NCBI RefSeq assembly: GCF_000281065.1
Contig: NZ_AKKK01000066.1
Span: forward strand, 41,936 to 105,935
Reading direction: 5' to 3'
Source: Arthrobacter sp. M2012083
GTDB lineage: Bacteria; Actinomycetota; Actinomycetes; Actinomycetales; Micrococcaceae
DNA: 64,000 nucleotides
Under the pieces are notes generated by a model, which was not told where the DNA came from, did not search any database, and saw only the letters and a program-made list of their open reading frames with translations. Below are positions 15,781 to 25,207 of the stretch, piece by piece. Position 1 is the first letter of the stretch. Each line of letters starts with the position of its first letter. The translations under genes were made by a program, and so were the position numbers.

Positions 15781-16779
15781 GTGGAAGAGCAGGACGCGGC
15801 AAAGCCCACATCGGAGCGCCACGTGCCCGTCCTGAAAGACCGCTGCATCAACTTGCTCGCTCCCGGTTTTGAAGCCGCGAGGAAACGCGGGGAAAGACCT
15901 GTCGCCATCGATGCAACCCTTGGCATGGGGGGCCACTCCGAGGCCATGTTGCAGCGCTTCCCTGACCTCCACCTCGTTGGCATCGACCGCGACGAGGAAG
16001 CCCTGGCCTTGGCCGGAGCCCGCTTGGAACCCTTTTCTGACCGCACCGATCTCGTCCACGCGGTGTACGACGAGATTGAGGACGTCCTGCTGGACCTGGG
16101 CATACCGGAAGTTCATGGCATTCTCATGGACCTTGGAGTCTCGTCCCTGCAGTTGGATGAGCGTGAACGTGGATTCGCTTACTCGTATGACGCTCCCTTG
16201 GATATGCGGATGGATACCAGCCGCGGCCAAACGGCAGCTGATGTGGTCAACAACTACAGCGAAGACGAACTGGTGCGCATCATCAGGAAATGGGGCGAGG
16301 AGAAGTTCGCCGGACGGATAGCCAACCGGATCGTCAACGCCCGCGCGGAGAAGCCATTCGCTACTACTGGGGAACTTGTGGAGCAAATCCGCAGCGTTGT
16401 CCCCGCCGCTGCTGCCAAGAGCGGCGGTCATCCGGCCAAACGCACGTTCCAGGCTCTCAGGATCGAAGTCAACGAGGAACTCGATGTCTTGGAACGGGCC
16501 GTGCCGGCCGCGGTTGCCGCGACGGCCATGGGTGGTCGGATCGTGGTCATGTCCTATCACTCCCTAGAGGACAAGATCGTGAAGTCCGTTTTCCAATCCG
16601 GTTCCAAATCGTCGGCACCACTCGGTTTCCCGGTTGAGCTTGAAGAACACAAACCCGAATTGAAGACCATCACCAAGGGCACGGAAGTGCCTACAGCAGC
16701 AGAAATCGCTGAAAACCCCCGCGCGGCGTCTGCCCGGTTGAGGGCAGTGGAGCGTATCAAACAGAGGAGAGACGCATGA
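15781..16779 (+). CDS. rsmH: 16S rRNA (cytosine-1402-N4)-methyltransferase
   Basis: This SAM-dependent enzyme (332 aa) methylates N4 of C1402 in the decoding centre. Motifs are HVPVLKDRC near the N-terminus, the SAM loop DATLGMGGHSEAML (~41-54), GIDRDEEAL, and the C-terminal SYHSLEDKIVK. The GTG at 15781 has AGAGGAGG 6 nt upstream; the in-frame ATG at 15751 has no such site. The end overlaps the ftsL-like gene by 4 nt. The leader carries the mraW RNA hairpin, hinting at its own post-transcriptional control. Confidence 0.96.
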   Translation: MEEQDAAKPTSERHVPVLKDRCINLLAPGFEAARKRGERPVAIDATLGMGGHSEAMLQRFPDLHLVGIDRDEEALALAGARLEPFSDRTDLVHAVYDEIEDVLLDLGIPEVHGILMDLGVSSLQLDERERGFAYSYDAPLDMRMDTSRGQTAADVVNNYSEDELVRIIRKWGEEKFAGRIANRIVNARAEKPFATTGELVEQIRSVVPAAAAKSGGHPAKRTFQALRIEVNEELDVLERAVPAAVAATAMGGRIVVMSYHSLEDKIVKSVFQSGSKSSAPLGFPVELEEHKPELKTITKGTEVPTAAEIAENPRAASARLRAVERIKQRRDA

Positions 16780-17444
16780 GCAACGCCGCAGCGAAGACTT
16801 TGCCCTCCACGGTCGGCAGCACTGCACGTGCGCTTCCGGTCCCAGCGGGAAAGCCTGACACTGCCCGCAAGGCGCGCACTCCTCTATCAGTGGTACGCAC
16901 TGCACCGGGAAAGCGAAGGACGCCATTCGTGGTCCTGTGCTTCGTGGCGATGGCCGCTGCGCTGCTGACTGTCCTGGTGCTGAACATCTCCGTGTCCACA
17001 GCGCAGTACCAGTTGGTGCAGTTGAAAGCCGAAGCTGCCACGCTGAACAAGGAGAACCAGGACCTGACGCAGAAGAAGCAGAACTTCGAAGCTCCGCAGA
17101 ACCTCGCTGCCAAGGCTGCAGAATTGGGAATGGTTGCTTCCACCGTTAAGGGCCAGATCGATCTGAACACCATGGCTGTGACCGGTAAGGCATCACCGGC
17201 GGTTAAGGGAGATAACCCGGGAGCCCTGCTTGCTGCTCCGGCTGTTGAAGGGTTGATTGATGTTGTTCCATCGGTGACTACCAAGGACCCGTTGGAAAAC
17301 CGCAAATCGGATGCAACTCAGTCGGCCCCGGCCGCAACGCCCCCGACCCCAGCGGCAATCCCGGCGTCTCCGGCAGCGAAACCGCCCGTAGAGCTCCACG
17401 GGGGATCGGTACCGGCTCCCCAGCAAAAGGCACCAGGGCAGTAG
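16776..17444 (+). CDS. ftsL: FtsL-like septum formation protein
   Basis: This bitopic division protein (222 aa) takes the ftsL slot between rsmH and ftsI. It has a basic cytoplasmic N-terminus (~1-48), one membrane helix (~50-72, FVVLCFVAMAAALLTVLVL), then a short coiled coil (~78-105, QLVQLKAEAATLNKEN) and an Ala/Pro-rich tail of about 100 residues. Sequence similarity among FtsL proteins is low, so the call rests on topology and position. It should act with FtsQ and FtsI at the septum. The first ATG overlaps rsmH (ATGA). Confidence 0.85.
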   Translation: MSNAAAKTLPSTVGSTARALPVPAGKPDTARKARTPLSVVRTAPGKRRTPFVVLCFVAMAAALLTVLVLNISVSTAQYQLVQLKAEAATLNKENQDLTQKKQNFEAPQNLAAKAAELGMVASTVKGQIDLNTMAVTGKASPAVKGDNPGALLAAPAVEGLIDVVPSVTTKDPLENRKSDATQSAPAATPPTPAAIPASPAAKPPVELHGGSVPAPQQKAPGQ

Positions 17445-17486
17445 ACCGTCAGTCCACCGAAGCAAGGCCAGCAGCAAGGAATCAAC

Positions 17487-19283
17487 GTGGCAAAGAACCC
17501 CGGCACATCGAAAAAAACGAAGACGCCGGCGGCAAGAAAGCGGTTGCGCGTTGGCCTCGGCATCATGCTGACCTTGCTCCTGGTGGTGGGCGGCAAGCTG
17601 TTCATGGTTCAAGGCCTGGATATGGGCGGGATGGCTGAAGCTGCCTTGGCGAGCCGCCTCACTCCTCAAGTGCTCCCTGCCGAGCGGGGGCAGATTGTGG
17701 ATGCGAACGGGACGGTGCTGGCCAGCAGCGTGATCCGGTACAACATCGTGGTGGACCAGACCGTGAATACGAGCACGGAAACTTTCCACCGCTTCAATGA
17801 GAAGACCGAGAAGCTGGATGAGATCACCCGTGATCAGGGGATCTCAGACCTGGCCGGGCTTCTGGGAGCGGATGAGAGTACTATCCGTGAATCCTTGACC
17901 GGAGATAAGCAGTACTTCATGGTGGCAAAGGACGTCAAGCCGGAATTGGAAGACCGGATTTCCAAGCTTTATATCCCGGGCCTTAGTGCGGAAGGCGTCA
18001 GCAAGCGCGTTTATCCCAACGGCAGCGTTGCCGGAGGCGTGGTTGGTTTCCTGAAGGATGGCACCAACGGGCAAGCGGGCATCGAACAAACCCAGGACGA
18101 GATTCTTCGCGGCGTCGAAGGTAAACGTGTCTTTGAGATCGGTGCTGATGGACTCAGGATTCCGGTGGCAACAGATGAACTCACCCCGGCTGTTGATGGA
18201 AGCGACGTTAAGCTGACCCTCAACACGGACATCCAGTATTTTGCGCAGCAGGCAATCCAAAGCCAAGTCAACAAGATGAATGCCGAGTGGGGTTCCATCA
18301 TCGTGATCGACACCAAGACAGGCAATCTCATTGCCTTGGCAGATACCAATTCGCCGGACCCCAATGACCCCGGGAAGGTTGATGCCAAGGACCGCGGTGT
18401 CAGGTCCGTGACGGCCGCCTACGAGCCCGGTTCCGTGCAGAAGATGATCACTGCCGCAGCCGTGATCGAGGAGGGGAAGTCATTTCCCTTGGACCACTTC
18501 ACTACCCCCGCGGCCTACACCATCGATGGGCAGACGTTCACCGATGCATTCGAGCACGGCACTGAAGAGCGTACCCTCGCCGGTATCCTCGGCTGGTCCA
18601 TGAACACCGGAACGGTGATGGCGGGCAGCCGGCTCACCAAGGAGCAACGGTACGACTGGCTGAAGAAATTCGGCATCGGCGAGCAAACGGACATCGGCCT
18701 GCCCGCGGAAGCCACAGGCATCCTGGCCAAGCCCGAGCAGTGGGACGACCGCCAGCAGTACACCGTGCTGTTCGGGCAAGGCGTCTCGCAATCAACACTC
18801 CAGACTGTGCGCGCCTTCCAAAGCATTGCCAACGATGGCGTGATGCTCCAGCCCAGGCTGATTGACAGCTACATCACTCCGGAGGGCGAGGAGCAAAAGG
18901 TTCCGGCCAAGGACTCCCGCCAAGTGGTATCCAAGGAAACAGCCCAGCAGGTCCGGGACATCCTGGAAAGTGCCGTGACTGAGGGCCAGATCAAGGACGC
19001 AGCCATTGACGGCTACCGCGTCGGCGCCAAGACGGGAACGTCCCAAGCCCCCCGCGAGGACGGGTTGCCGGGATTCGACGGCTTTACAGCCTCGATGGTG
19101 GGCATGGCACCGATGGATGACCCCAGGTTCATCGTGGAAGTGGTGCTTCAGCGCCCCAAGGGAAACATCTATGGAGTCACGAACGGCCCCGTTTTCCGTT
19201 CAGTGATGTCGCAGGTCCTCCGGACCTACAACGTGGCTCCGTCCACCGGAACGCCCGCGCGGTTGCCCCAGTTCGTCAAGTAA
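17487..19283 (+). CDS. ftsI: Penicillin-binding protein 2 / FtsI, septal transpeptidase
   Basis: This class B penicillin-binding protein (598 aa) cross-links septal peptidoglycan. It has a short basic cytoplasmic N-terminus, a membrane helix (~21-40), a PBP dimerisation domain with RGQIVDANG, then the transpeptidase domain. Active-site motifs are SVQK (nucleophile Ser316), SMN (~372), and KTGTS (~515). The GTG start has AAGGA upstream. The gene sits between ftsL and murE in the cluster order. Confidence 0.96.
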   Translation: MAKNPGTSKKTKTPAARKRLRVGLGIMLTLLLVVGGKLFMVQGLDMGGMAEAALASRLTPQVLPAERGQIVDANGTVLASSVIRYNIVVDQTVNTSTETFHRFNEKTEKLDEITRDQGISDLAGLLGADESTIRESLTGDKQYFMVAKDVKPELEDRISKLYIPGLSAEGVSKRVYPNGSVAGGVVGFLKDGTNGQAGIEQTQDEILRGVEGKRVFEIGADGLRIPVATDELTPAVDGSDVKLTLNTDIQYFAQQAIQSQVNKMNAEWGSIIVIDTKTGNLIALADTNSPDPNDPGKVDAKDRGVRSVTAAYEPGSVQKMITAAAVIEEGKSFPLDHFTTPAAYTIDGQTFTDAFEHGTEERTLAGILGWSMNTGTVMAGSRLTKEQRYDWLKKFGIGEQTDIGLPAEATGILAKPEQWDDRQQYTVLFGQGVSQSTLQTVRAFQSIANDGVMLQPRLIDSYITPEGEEQKVPAKDSRQVVSKETAQQVRDILESAVTEGQIKDAAIDGYRVGAKTGTSQAPREDGLPGFDGFTASMVGMAPMDDPRFIVEVVLQRPKGNIYGVTNGPVFRSVMSQVLRTYNVAPSTGTPARLPQFVK

Positions 19284-19384
19284 GCTTTTTGGGCGTCTGT
19301 TCGGCCAAAAATCGATCCACCACTAACGGCCCGGGCGCCGCTGGCCCCAGGCCGGTCGTTCCACGAGTACCAACGGAGAACCAC

Positions 19385-21031
19385 GTGTCAGAGCACAACG
19401 AGGCAGCTATCAGCGCCACTACGCCGGATGCCGGCCAGTCCGGCTTTCGTCCCGCATCCGTGGCGGCAGTGCCGTTGGCAGTCATCGCGGACGCACTGGG
19501 TGTCGCCGCTCCGGATGCCACCCAGGACAGGGGAGTGACAGGCATTACCCTCAACTCCAGGGCCGTCGAAGCAGGCGACCTCTATATGGCCTTGCCCGGA
19601 GCCTCCCGCCACGGTGCCGACTTCGTTCCGCAGGCAGTCGAGGCTGGCGCGGTTGCGGTGGTGACGGACGACGCCGGAGCGCGCCAGCTTGCGCTTGCGG
19701 GTGAGCAGCCCGTGCCGGTACTTGTCGTCCAGGAGCCGCGAACCGCCGTCGGGCGCTTGGCAGCATTGATCTATCGTAGCCAGCCTGCGGATGCCGGCTT
19801 CCCGACGCTGTTCGGCGTCACCGGAACCAATGGGAAGACCACCACCACCTACTTCATCAACTCGTTGTTGCGCGCCCTGGGTAAGAAGCCCGGACTCATC
19901 GGAACCATTGAAATCGTCGCAGGCGGGGAGCCGATCCCCAGCCTCCTGACGACACCGGAATCCACCGATGTCCACGCACTGTTGGCCCTGATGCGCGAAC
20001 GGGGCCTGGACGCGGCATCCATGGAGGTCTCGTCCCATGCCATCTCATTCCACCGCGTGGACGGGGTGATGTTCGACGTCGCAGGTTTCACCAATCTCAC
20101 CCAGGACCACCTGGACCTGCATGGCAGCATGGACGAGTATTTCCGAACCAAGGCTGAACTTTTCACCTCAGGTAGGGCCAGGCACGCTGTAGTCACGGTG
20201 GACGACGACTGGGGACGCAAGCTGGCGGATACCACCGACATCCCGGTCACCACCCTCGCAACCAAGCCCATCGATGGCGGCAGCGTAAACGCCGACTGGA
20301 ACGTTGCATCCATCACCGCGCGTGGCCTGGGCTCGGAATTCGAACTCAGGCACGTTGACGGAAGAAGCCTGCGCGTCCACACCGGACTGCCGGGAGATTT
20401 CAACGTGGCAAATGCAGCCCTGGCCATGGTCATGGTCCTGGCATCCGGCGTGGACGAAGAAACCCTCCAGGCTGCCTTGGATGCGCACGATCCGTTCACT
20501 GTCGCAGTGCCCGGACGCATGCAGCTTGTCTCTGCGGAGCCGGCCTCCGTTGTTGATTTTGCCCACAATCCGGACGCTTTGTCCCGTGCCCTGCAAGCCG
20601 TCCGTTCACCCCTCGAGGGATCCCGCGTGATCGTGGTCTTCGGGGCAACGGGTCAACGCGACCAGGGTAAGCGGCCCACAATGGGGGCCATCGCCGCCCG
20701 GCTCGCCGACATCGTGATCATCAGCGATGACGATCCCCACGACGAGGACGCAGCAGCGATCCGGGCCGAGGTCCTGCAGGGCGCGCACGCAGCCCGGAAC
20801 TCCGAAAACCTGAACAGCGAAATCATCGAGTCCTACCCGAGGGATGCAGCCATCAAACTGGCGGTTGACATGGCAACCAGCAAGGACACTATCCTCATCG
20901 CCGGGCGCGGCCACGAGGTGTGGCAAGAGGTCAAGGGAGTGAACCTCGCCCTGGACGACAGGGTCGAATTGCGGGCCGCCTTGACATCCAAGGGATTCAG
21001 CGTTTCAGCGGACCAGCGGATAGAGTCCTAA
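19385..21031 (+). CDS. murE: UDP-MurNAc-tripeptide synthetase, probable L-lysine type
   Basis: This cytoplasmic ligase (548 aa) adds the third amino acid to UDP-MurNAc-L-Ala-D-Glu. The ATP loop is GVTGTNGKTTTTYF (~142-155), with STDVHALL and the carbamate-lysine region after it. Where diaminopimelate enzymes carry DNPR, this protein has SDDDPHDED near residue 450, so the arginine contacting diaminopimelate is missing. That fits the lysine-containing wall of Arthrobacter relatives. The GTG 19385 start has GGAG upstream; the open frame extends further to 19289 without support. Confidence 0.93.
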   Translation: MSEHNEAAISATTPDAGQSGFRPASVAAVPLAVIADALGVAAPDATQDRGVTGITLNSRAVEAGDLYMALPGASRHGADFVPQAVEAGAVAVVTDDAGARQLALAGEQPVPVLVVQEPRTAVGRLAALIYRSQPADAGFPTLFGVTGTNGKTTTTYFINSLLRALGKKPGLIGTIEIVAGGEPIPSLLTTPESTDVHALLALMRERGLDAASMEVSSHAISFHRVDGVMFDVAGFTNLTQDHLDLHGSMDEYFRTKAELFTSGRARHAVVTVDDDWGRKLADTTDIPVTTLATKPIDGGSVNADWNVASITARGLGSEFELRHVDGRSLRVHTGLPGDFNVANAALAMVMVLASGVDEETLQAALDAHDPFTVAVPGRMQLVSAEPASVVDFAHNPDALSRALQAVRSPLEGSRVIVVFGATGQRDQGKRPTMGAIAARLADIVIISDDDPHDEDAAAIRAEVLQGAHAARNSENLNSEIIESYPRDAAIKLAVDMATSKDTILIAGRGHEVWQEVKGVNLALDDRVELRAALTSKGFSVSADQRIES

Positions 21032-21037
21032 ACCGAG

Positions 21038-22528
21038 ATGATTGCACTTACTGCGGCGGAGATCGCCGACCTCACCCATGGCCGATTGACCGGAGCTCCG
21101 GACGTCGTGCCCACTTCCGTCGTCACTGATTCACGGGAAGCGACGCCCGGATCGCTGTACGTGGCCAAGCCCGGCGAGCATGCCGATGGTCACGATTTCG
21201 TCGACGCCGCTTTTGAACGCGGCGCCGTGATGGTTCTCGGTGAACGCGAAGTGACCGATGCTGACGGCCGCCCCTATCCCGGCGTCGTGGTTGACGATGC
21301 TGTCCTGGCCATGGGCGCGTTGGCCGCGGAGGCCGTCCGCCGCATCCGTGCTGAGCGTCAGAGCCGCGGCGAGGACTTTACGGTCATTGGCATCACAGGA
21401 TCAGCGGGCAAAACCACCACCAAGGACCTCCTTGCCGGTGTGCTGTCCACCGCCGGAGCCACTGTGGCTCCCCAAGGCTCCTACAACGGCGAGGTGGGCG
21501 TCCCGTTGACGGTATTTGCCGCTGACGCCAGCACCCGCTTCCTGGTGATCGAGATGGGCGCCACGGGCCTGGGCCACATTAAATACCTGGCAGAGATGGT
21601 CAAGCCGGACATCGGCGTGGTCCTGGTTGTCGGCACCGCTCACGCCGGCGAGTTCGGCGGTGTGGAGAACATCGCCAAGACCAAGGGCGAACTCGTGGAA
21701 GCCCTTGGCGAGCACGGTACAGCCGTGATCAACCTCGACGATGGCCGGGTTGCTGCCATGCGCGCCCGGACCAAAGCCAAGGTTCTGGGCTTCACGGCTT
21801 CGCCCGCTACCACCGAAGAGGTGGAAGCCCGCAACGTTGTAGTCAACGACCACGGCTACCCTGAGTTTGATCTGGTGCTTCCCGACGGCGGCCCTTCCGT
21901 TGAGGTACGAAGCCGCCTGATCGGTGGCCACCACGTCACCAATCTGTTGGCAGCAGCCGCTGCCGCGTTCGCCGCCGGCATGCCGGCCGCCGATATCGCC
22001 TCCTCGCTTAGCTCCCAGTCGGCGGCCAGCCGCTGGCGGATGGAGCGTACTGAACGTGAAGACGGCGTCACCATCATCAACGACGCTTACAACGCCAACC
22101 CGGAGTCGATGCGGGCAGCCTTGCGCACGCTGGCTGACCTCGGACAAGGCAGAAGGACGTGGGCGGTCCTCGGTGCGATGCTCGAGCTGGGGGAGGACTC
22201 CATCCGCGAGCACACCGCCGTAGGTACCCAGGTGGTGCGGCTGAACATCTCCAGGCTGCTGGTAGTGGGACGCGAAGCCCGTGCCCTCTACATCTCCGCT
22301 ATCCAGGAAGGTTCCTGGGGCGACGAGTGTTCGTTTACGGAGACTGTGGAAGAAGCCTATGAGCTGCTTCACAACGAGCTGAAACCCGGAGACCTGGTGC
22401 TCTTCAAGTCCTCCAACGGCGTGGGACTACGGCATTTGGGTGATCGGATAGCATTACCTCCACGGGCCGAGCCCACCGGAGACAACGCGGCCGAAGCTGC
22501 CGCAAGCGAAGGGAACGAGCTGCTGTGA
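21038..22528 (+). CDS. murF: UDP-MurNAc-tripeptide--D-alanyl-D-alanine ligase
   Basis: This ATP-dependent ligase (496 aa) adds D-Ala-D-Ala to complete the muropeptide precursor. It has the Mur N-terminal domain with VTDSREATPGSLYVA, the ATP loop GITGSAGKTTTKDLL (~116-130), NAYNANPESM and the C-terminal domain. The ATG lies 6 nt after the murE stop. The last codons overlap mraY as GTGA. Confidence 0.95.
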   Translation: MIALTAAEIADLTHGRLTGAPDVVPTSVVTDSREATPGSLYVAKPGEHADGHDFVDAAFERGAVMVLGEREVTDADGRPYPGVVVDDAVLAMGALAAEAVRRIRAERQSRGEDFTVIGITGSAGKTTTKDLLAGVLSTAGATVAPQGSYNGEVGVPLTVFAADASTRFLVIEMGATGLGHIKYLAEMVKPDIGVVLVVGTAHAGEFGGVENIAKTKGELVEALGEHGTAVINLDDGRVAAMRARTKAKVLGFTASPATTEEVEARNVVVNDHGYPEFDLVLPDGGPSVEVRSRLIGGHHVTNLLAAAAAAFAAGMPAADIASSLSSQSAASRWRMERTEREDGVTIINDAYNANPESMRAALRTLADLGQGRRTWAVLGAMLELGEDSIREHTAVGTQVVRLNISRLLVVGREARALYISAIQEGSWGDECSFTETVEEAYELLHNELKPGDLVLFKSSNGVGLRHLGDRIALPPRAEPTGDNAAEAAASEGNELL

Positions 22529-23634
22529 TTGCACTTTTGATCGGCGCCGGCGTCGCCCTTCTGGTGGCCCTGATAGGGACGCCCCTTTTCATCAGGTTCC
22601 TGGTGGCCAAGAGTTACGGACAATTCATCCGCGACGACGGTCCCACTTCCCACCACACCAAGCGCGGCACCCCCACCATGGGCGGAACCGTGGTGGTGGC
22701 CGCGGTACTCATCAGCTACTTCGTGACACACCTGATCATGTGGATGATGAACCCGGACTCCGCCGGGCCATCGGCATCCGGGCTGCTTCTGCTGTTCCTC
22801 ATGGTGGGCATGGGCTTCGTAGGCTTCCTCGATGATTTCATCAAGATCTCCAACAAGCGCAGCCTAGGCCTCAATGCACGCGCCAAGCTGATCCTCCAGG
22901 CGGCCGTTGGCATCATCTTCGCGGTCCTGGTTCTCCAGTTCCCCAACGAGGACGGCCTGCGTCCTGCATCCACCCAGATTTCCCTGGTCCGGGATATCCC
23001 TTGGCTGGACCTCGCTTTCGGCGGCACCGTGGTGGGAGCCATCCTTTTCGTGCTCTGGTCCAATTTGATCATTACCGCGGCTACCAACGGCGTGAACTTG
23101 ACTGATGGCCTGGACGGATTGGCTGCCGGAGCATCCATCATGGTCTTCGGCGCCTACACCATTATGGGAATCTGGCAGAACAACCAGGCATGCGGATCAC
23201 CACGGGAAGCCGGCAGCGGTTGCTACCAGGTACGCGACCCCATGGACCTTGCCCTGCTGGCGGCTATCCTCAGTGCTGCCTTGGTGGGATTCCTGTGGTG
23301 GAATACATCACCGGCCAAGATCTTCATGGGTGACACAGGATCCCTGGCCATAGGTGGTGCCGTTGCGGCCTTTGCCATCCTGTCCCGCACCGAACTCCTG
23401 CTTGCCTTCATCGGTGGCCTCTTCGTCCTGATCACGCTCTCTGTCATCATCCAAGTGGGCTTCTTCAAGCTCAGTGGTGGAAAGCGCGTCTTCAAGATGG
23501 CACCGCTACAGCACCACTTTGAACTGAAGGGCTGGGATGAAGTTACCGTTGTGGTCCGGTTCTGGATCCTCGCAGGGCTCTTCGTGGCTGCCGGCCTTGG
23601 AATTTTCTATGCTGAATGGGTGGTGCTGCTGTGA
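22525..23634 (+). CDS. mraY: Phospho-N-acetylmuramoyl-pentapeptide transferase
   Basis: This polytopic membrane enzyme (369 aa, about ten helices) transfers phospho-MurNAc-pentapeptide to undecaprenyl phosphate to make lipid I. Family motifs are HHTKRGTPTMGG (~43-54), FLDDFIK (~102-108), NLTDGLDGLA (~192-201) and FMGDTGSLA (~270-278). The GTG start overlaps murF by 4 nt and the end overlaps murD by 4 nt. The tail AEWVVLL is typical. Confidence 0.97.
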   Translation: MIALLIGAGVALLVALIGTPLFIRFLVAKSYGQFIRDDGPTSHHTKRGTPTMGGTVVVAAVLISYFVTHLIMWMMNPDSAGPSASGLLLLFLMVGMGFVGFLDDFIKISNKRSLGLNARAKLILQAAVGIIFAVLVLQFPNEDGLRPASTQISLVRDIPWLDLAFGGTVVGAILFVLWSNLIITAATNGVNLTDGLDGLAAGASIMVFGAYTIMGIWQNNQACGSPREAGSGCYQVRDPMDLALLAAILSAALVGFLWWNTSPAKIFMGDTGSLAIGGAVAAFAILSRTELLLAFIGGLFVLITLSVIIQVGFFKLSGGKRVFKMAPLQHHFELKGWDEVTVVVRFWILAGLFVAAGLGIFYAEWVVLL

Positions 23635-25205
23635 ACGAAAACCCGGATACGACGCCGTCGAACGCCGACAGGCTCAACGAGCTCACCAGCTGGGATGCTG
23701 ACTGGGCCGGTCTGCGCGTCGTGGTGACGGGTATTGGCGTCTCCGGCTTCTCAGCTGCAGACACCCTGATCGAACTTGGCGCAAAGGTAGTGGTGGTTGA
23801 CGCCGCCACCACTGCAAAGGCCAAAGCCCAAGCCGACACCCTGAAAATTGTGGGGGCGGTGGATGTGCTGTTGGGGGAGGAAGCCGTTAAGGCACTCCCG
23901 TTGATCGACGGAACGTTGCCCGAGCTTGTGGTGACCTCTCCAGGTTGGCGCCCTGACCAAGCCATGCTTGCCGCGGCGAAGCGAAAGCACATCGCTGTCT
24001 GGGGCGACGTGGAGCTCGCGTGGCGTCTTAGGGAGCGGGCAGGACGCAAGACGGCGGACTGGCTGACGATTACCGGCACCAACGGCAAGACCACCACGGT
24101 GGGCATGGCTGAATCCATGCTGCAGGCAGCCGGACTTAAGGCGATTGCAGTGGGAAACGTCGGCACTCCCATTCTTGACGCGCTCCGGGATCCCGTGGAC
24201 TATGACGCTTTCGCTGTTGAGCTCTCCAGCTTCCAGCTGCACTGGAGCCACTCGTTGTCTCCAGTGGCAAGTGTTTGCCTGAATGTTGCCGAGGACCACG
24301 TCGATTGGCACGGCTCCTATGCCTCGTACCTCGCGGACAAAGCCAAGGTGTACGAGAACACTCAGAGGGCCGCGATCTATAACGCGGAACAAATCGAGAC
24401 TGAGCGAATGGTGGAAAACGCCGACGTCGTTGAAGGGTGCCGGGCCATCGGCTTCACCACGAATACACCGGCTGTGAGCATGCTGGGTGTGGTGGACGGC
24501 CTCTTAGTCGACCGGGCCTTCATAGCTGAGCGCAAGGATTCCGCGGCGGAACTTGCTGCGATGTCCGATCTTGGACCGGTGGCACCACGGCACATGGTGG
24601 CCAACGCCCTCGCAGCCGCGGCCCTCGTCCGCGCCTACGGGATTGATCCGGCCTCGGTGAAACAGGGTCTGGTCAACTATCTTCCAGGCGCCCACCGCAT
24701 CCAGTTGGTGGCCAGCCACAACGACGTCCTGTGGATCAACGACTCCAAGGCAACCAATCCGCACGCGGCATCCGCAGCCCTCTCGGCTTTCCAACAGGTT
24801 GTCTGGATCGCCGGGGGCCTGTCCAAGGGCGTCAACTACGACGACCTCGTCAAAGAGCACGCACCTCGCCTGAAGGCCGTGGTGCTCATTGGCACCGACA
24901 CAGAGGCGTTGGAGGCAGCCCTCCAACGACACGCACCGGATGTCCCCGTGATCGCGCCCCCCAAGGGCGACACTGAAGGAGTGCAGACCGCAGCCGGAGA
25001 CGCCGCTCCGCCAATCTACGGTGAGACCATCATGGCCCAGGCCGTAGCATCGGCCGCCGGAGTGGCAACGCCGGGCGATACCGTCCTGATGGCGCCGGCG
25101 GCTGCATCCATGGATCAGTTCTCTTCCTACGCTCACCGTGGCGACGCTTTCGTCCTGGCAGTTCGCGAGCTTGTGGAAGGGCAGGCACCGACCACCGAGG
25201 AGTAA
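23631..25205 (+). CDS. murD: UDP-MurNAc-L-alanine--D-glutamate ligase
   Basis: This ligase (524 aa) adds D-glutamate to UDP-MurNAc-L-Ala. It shows VVTGIGVSGFSAAD at the UDP-binding domain, the ATP loop ITGTNGKTTTVGM (~149-161), NVAEDHVDWHG, NDSKATNPHAA and the late YAHRGD. The start is GTG 23631 in the GTGA overlap with mraY; the frame is open five codons further upstream inside mraY. It is longer than the E. coli enzyme, as is usual in actinobacteria. Confidence 0.95.
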   Translation: MNENPDTTPSNADRLNELTSWDADWAGLRVVVTGIGVSGFSAADTLIELGAKVVVVDAATTAKAKAQADTLKIVGAVDVLLGEEAVKALPLIDGTLPELVVTSPGWRPDQAMLAAAKRKHIAVWGDVELAWRLRERAGRKTADWLTITGTNGKTTTVGMAESMLQAAGLKAIAVGNVGTPILDALRDPVDYDAFAVELSSFQLHWSHSLSPVASVCLNVAEDHVDWHGSYASYLADKAKVYENTQRAAIYNAEQIETERMVENADVVEGCRAIGFTTNTPAVSMLGVVDGLLVDRAFIAERKDSAAELAAMSDLGPVAPRHMVANALAAAALVRAYGIDPASVKQGLVNYLPGAHRIQLVASHNDVLWINDSKATNPHAASAALSAFQQVVWIAGGLSKGVNYDDLVKEHAPRLKAVVLIGTDTEALEAALQRHAPDVPVIAPPKGDTEGVQTAAGDAAPPIYGETIMAQAVASAAGVATPGDTVLMAPAAASMDQFSSYAHRGDAFVLAVRELVEGQAPTTEE

Positions 25206-25207
25206 CA

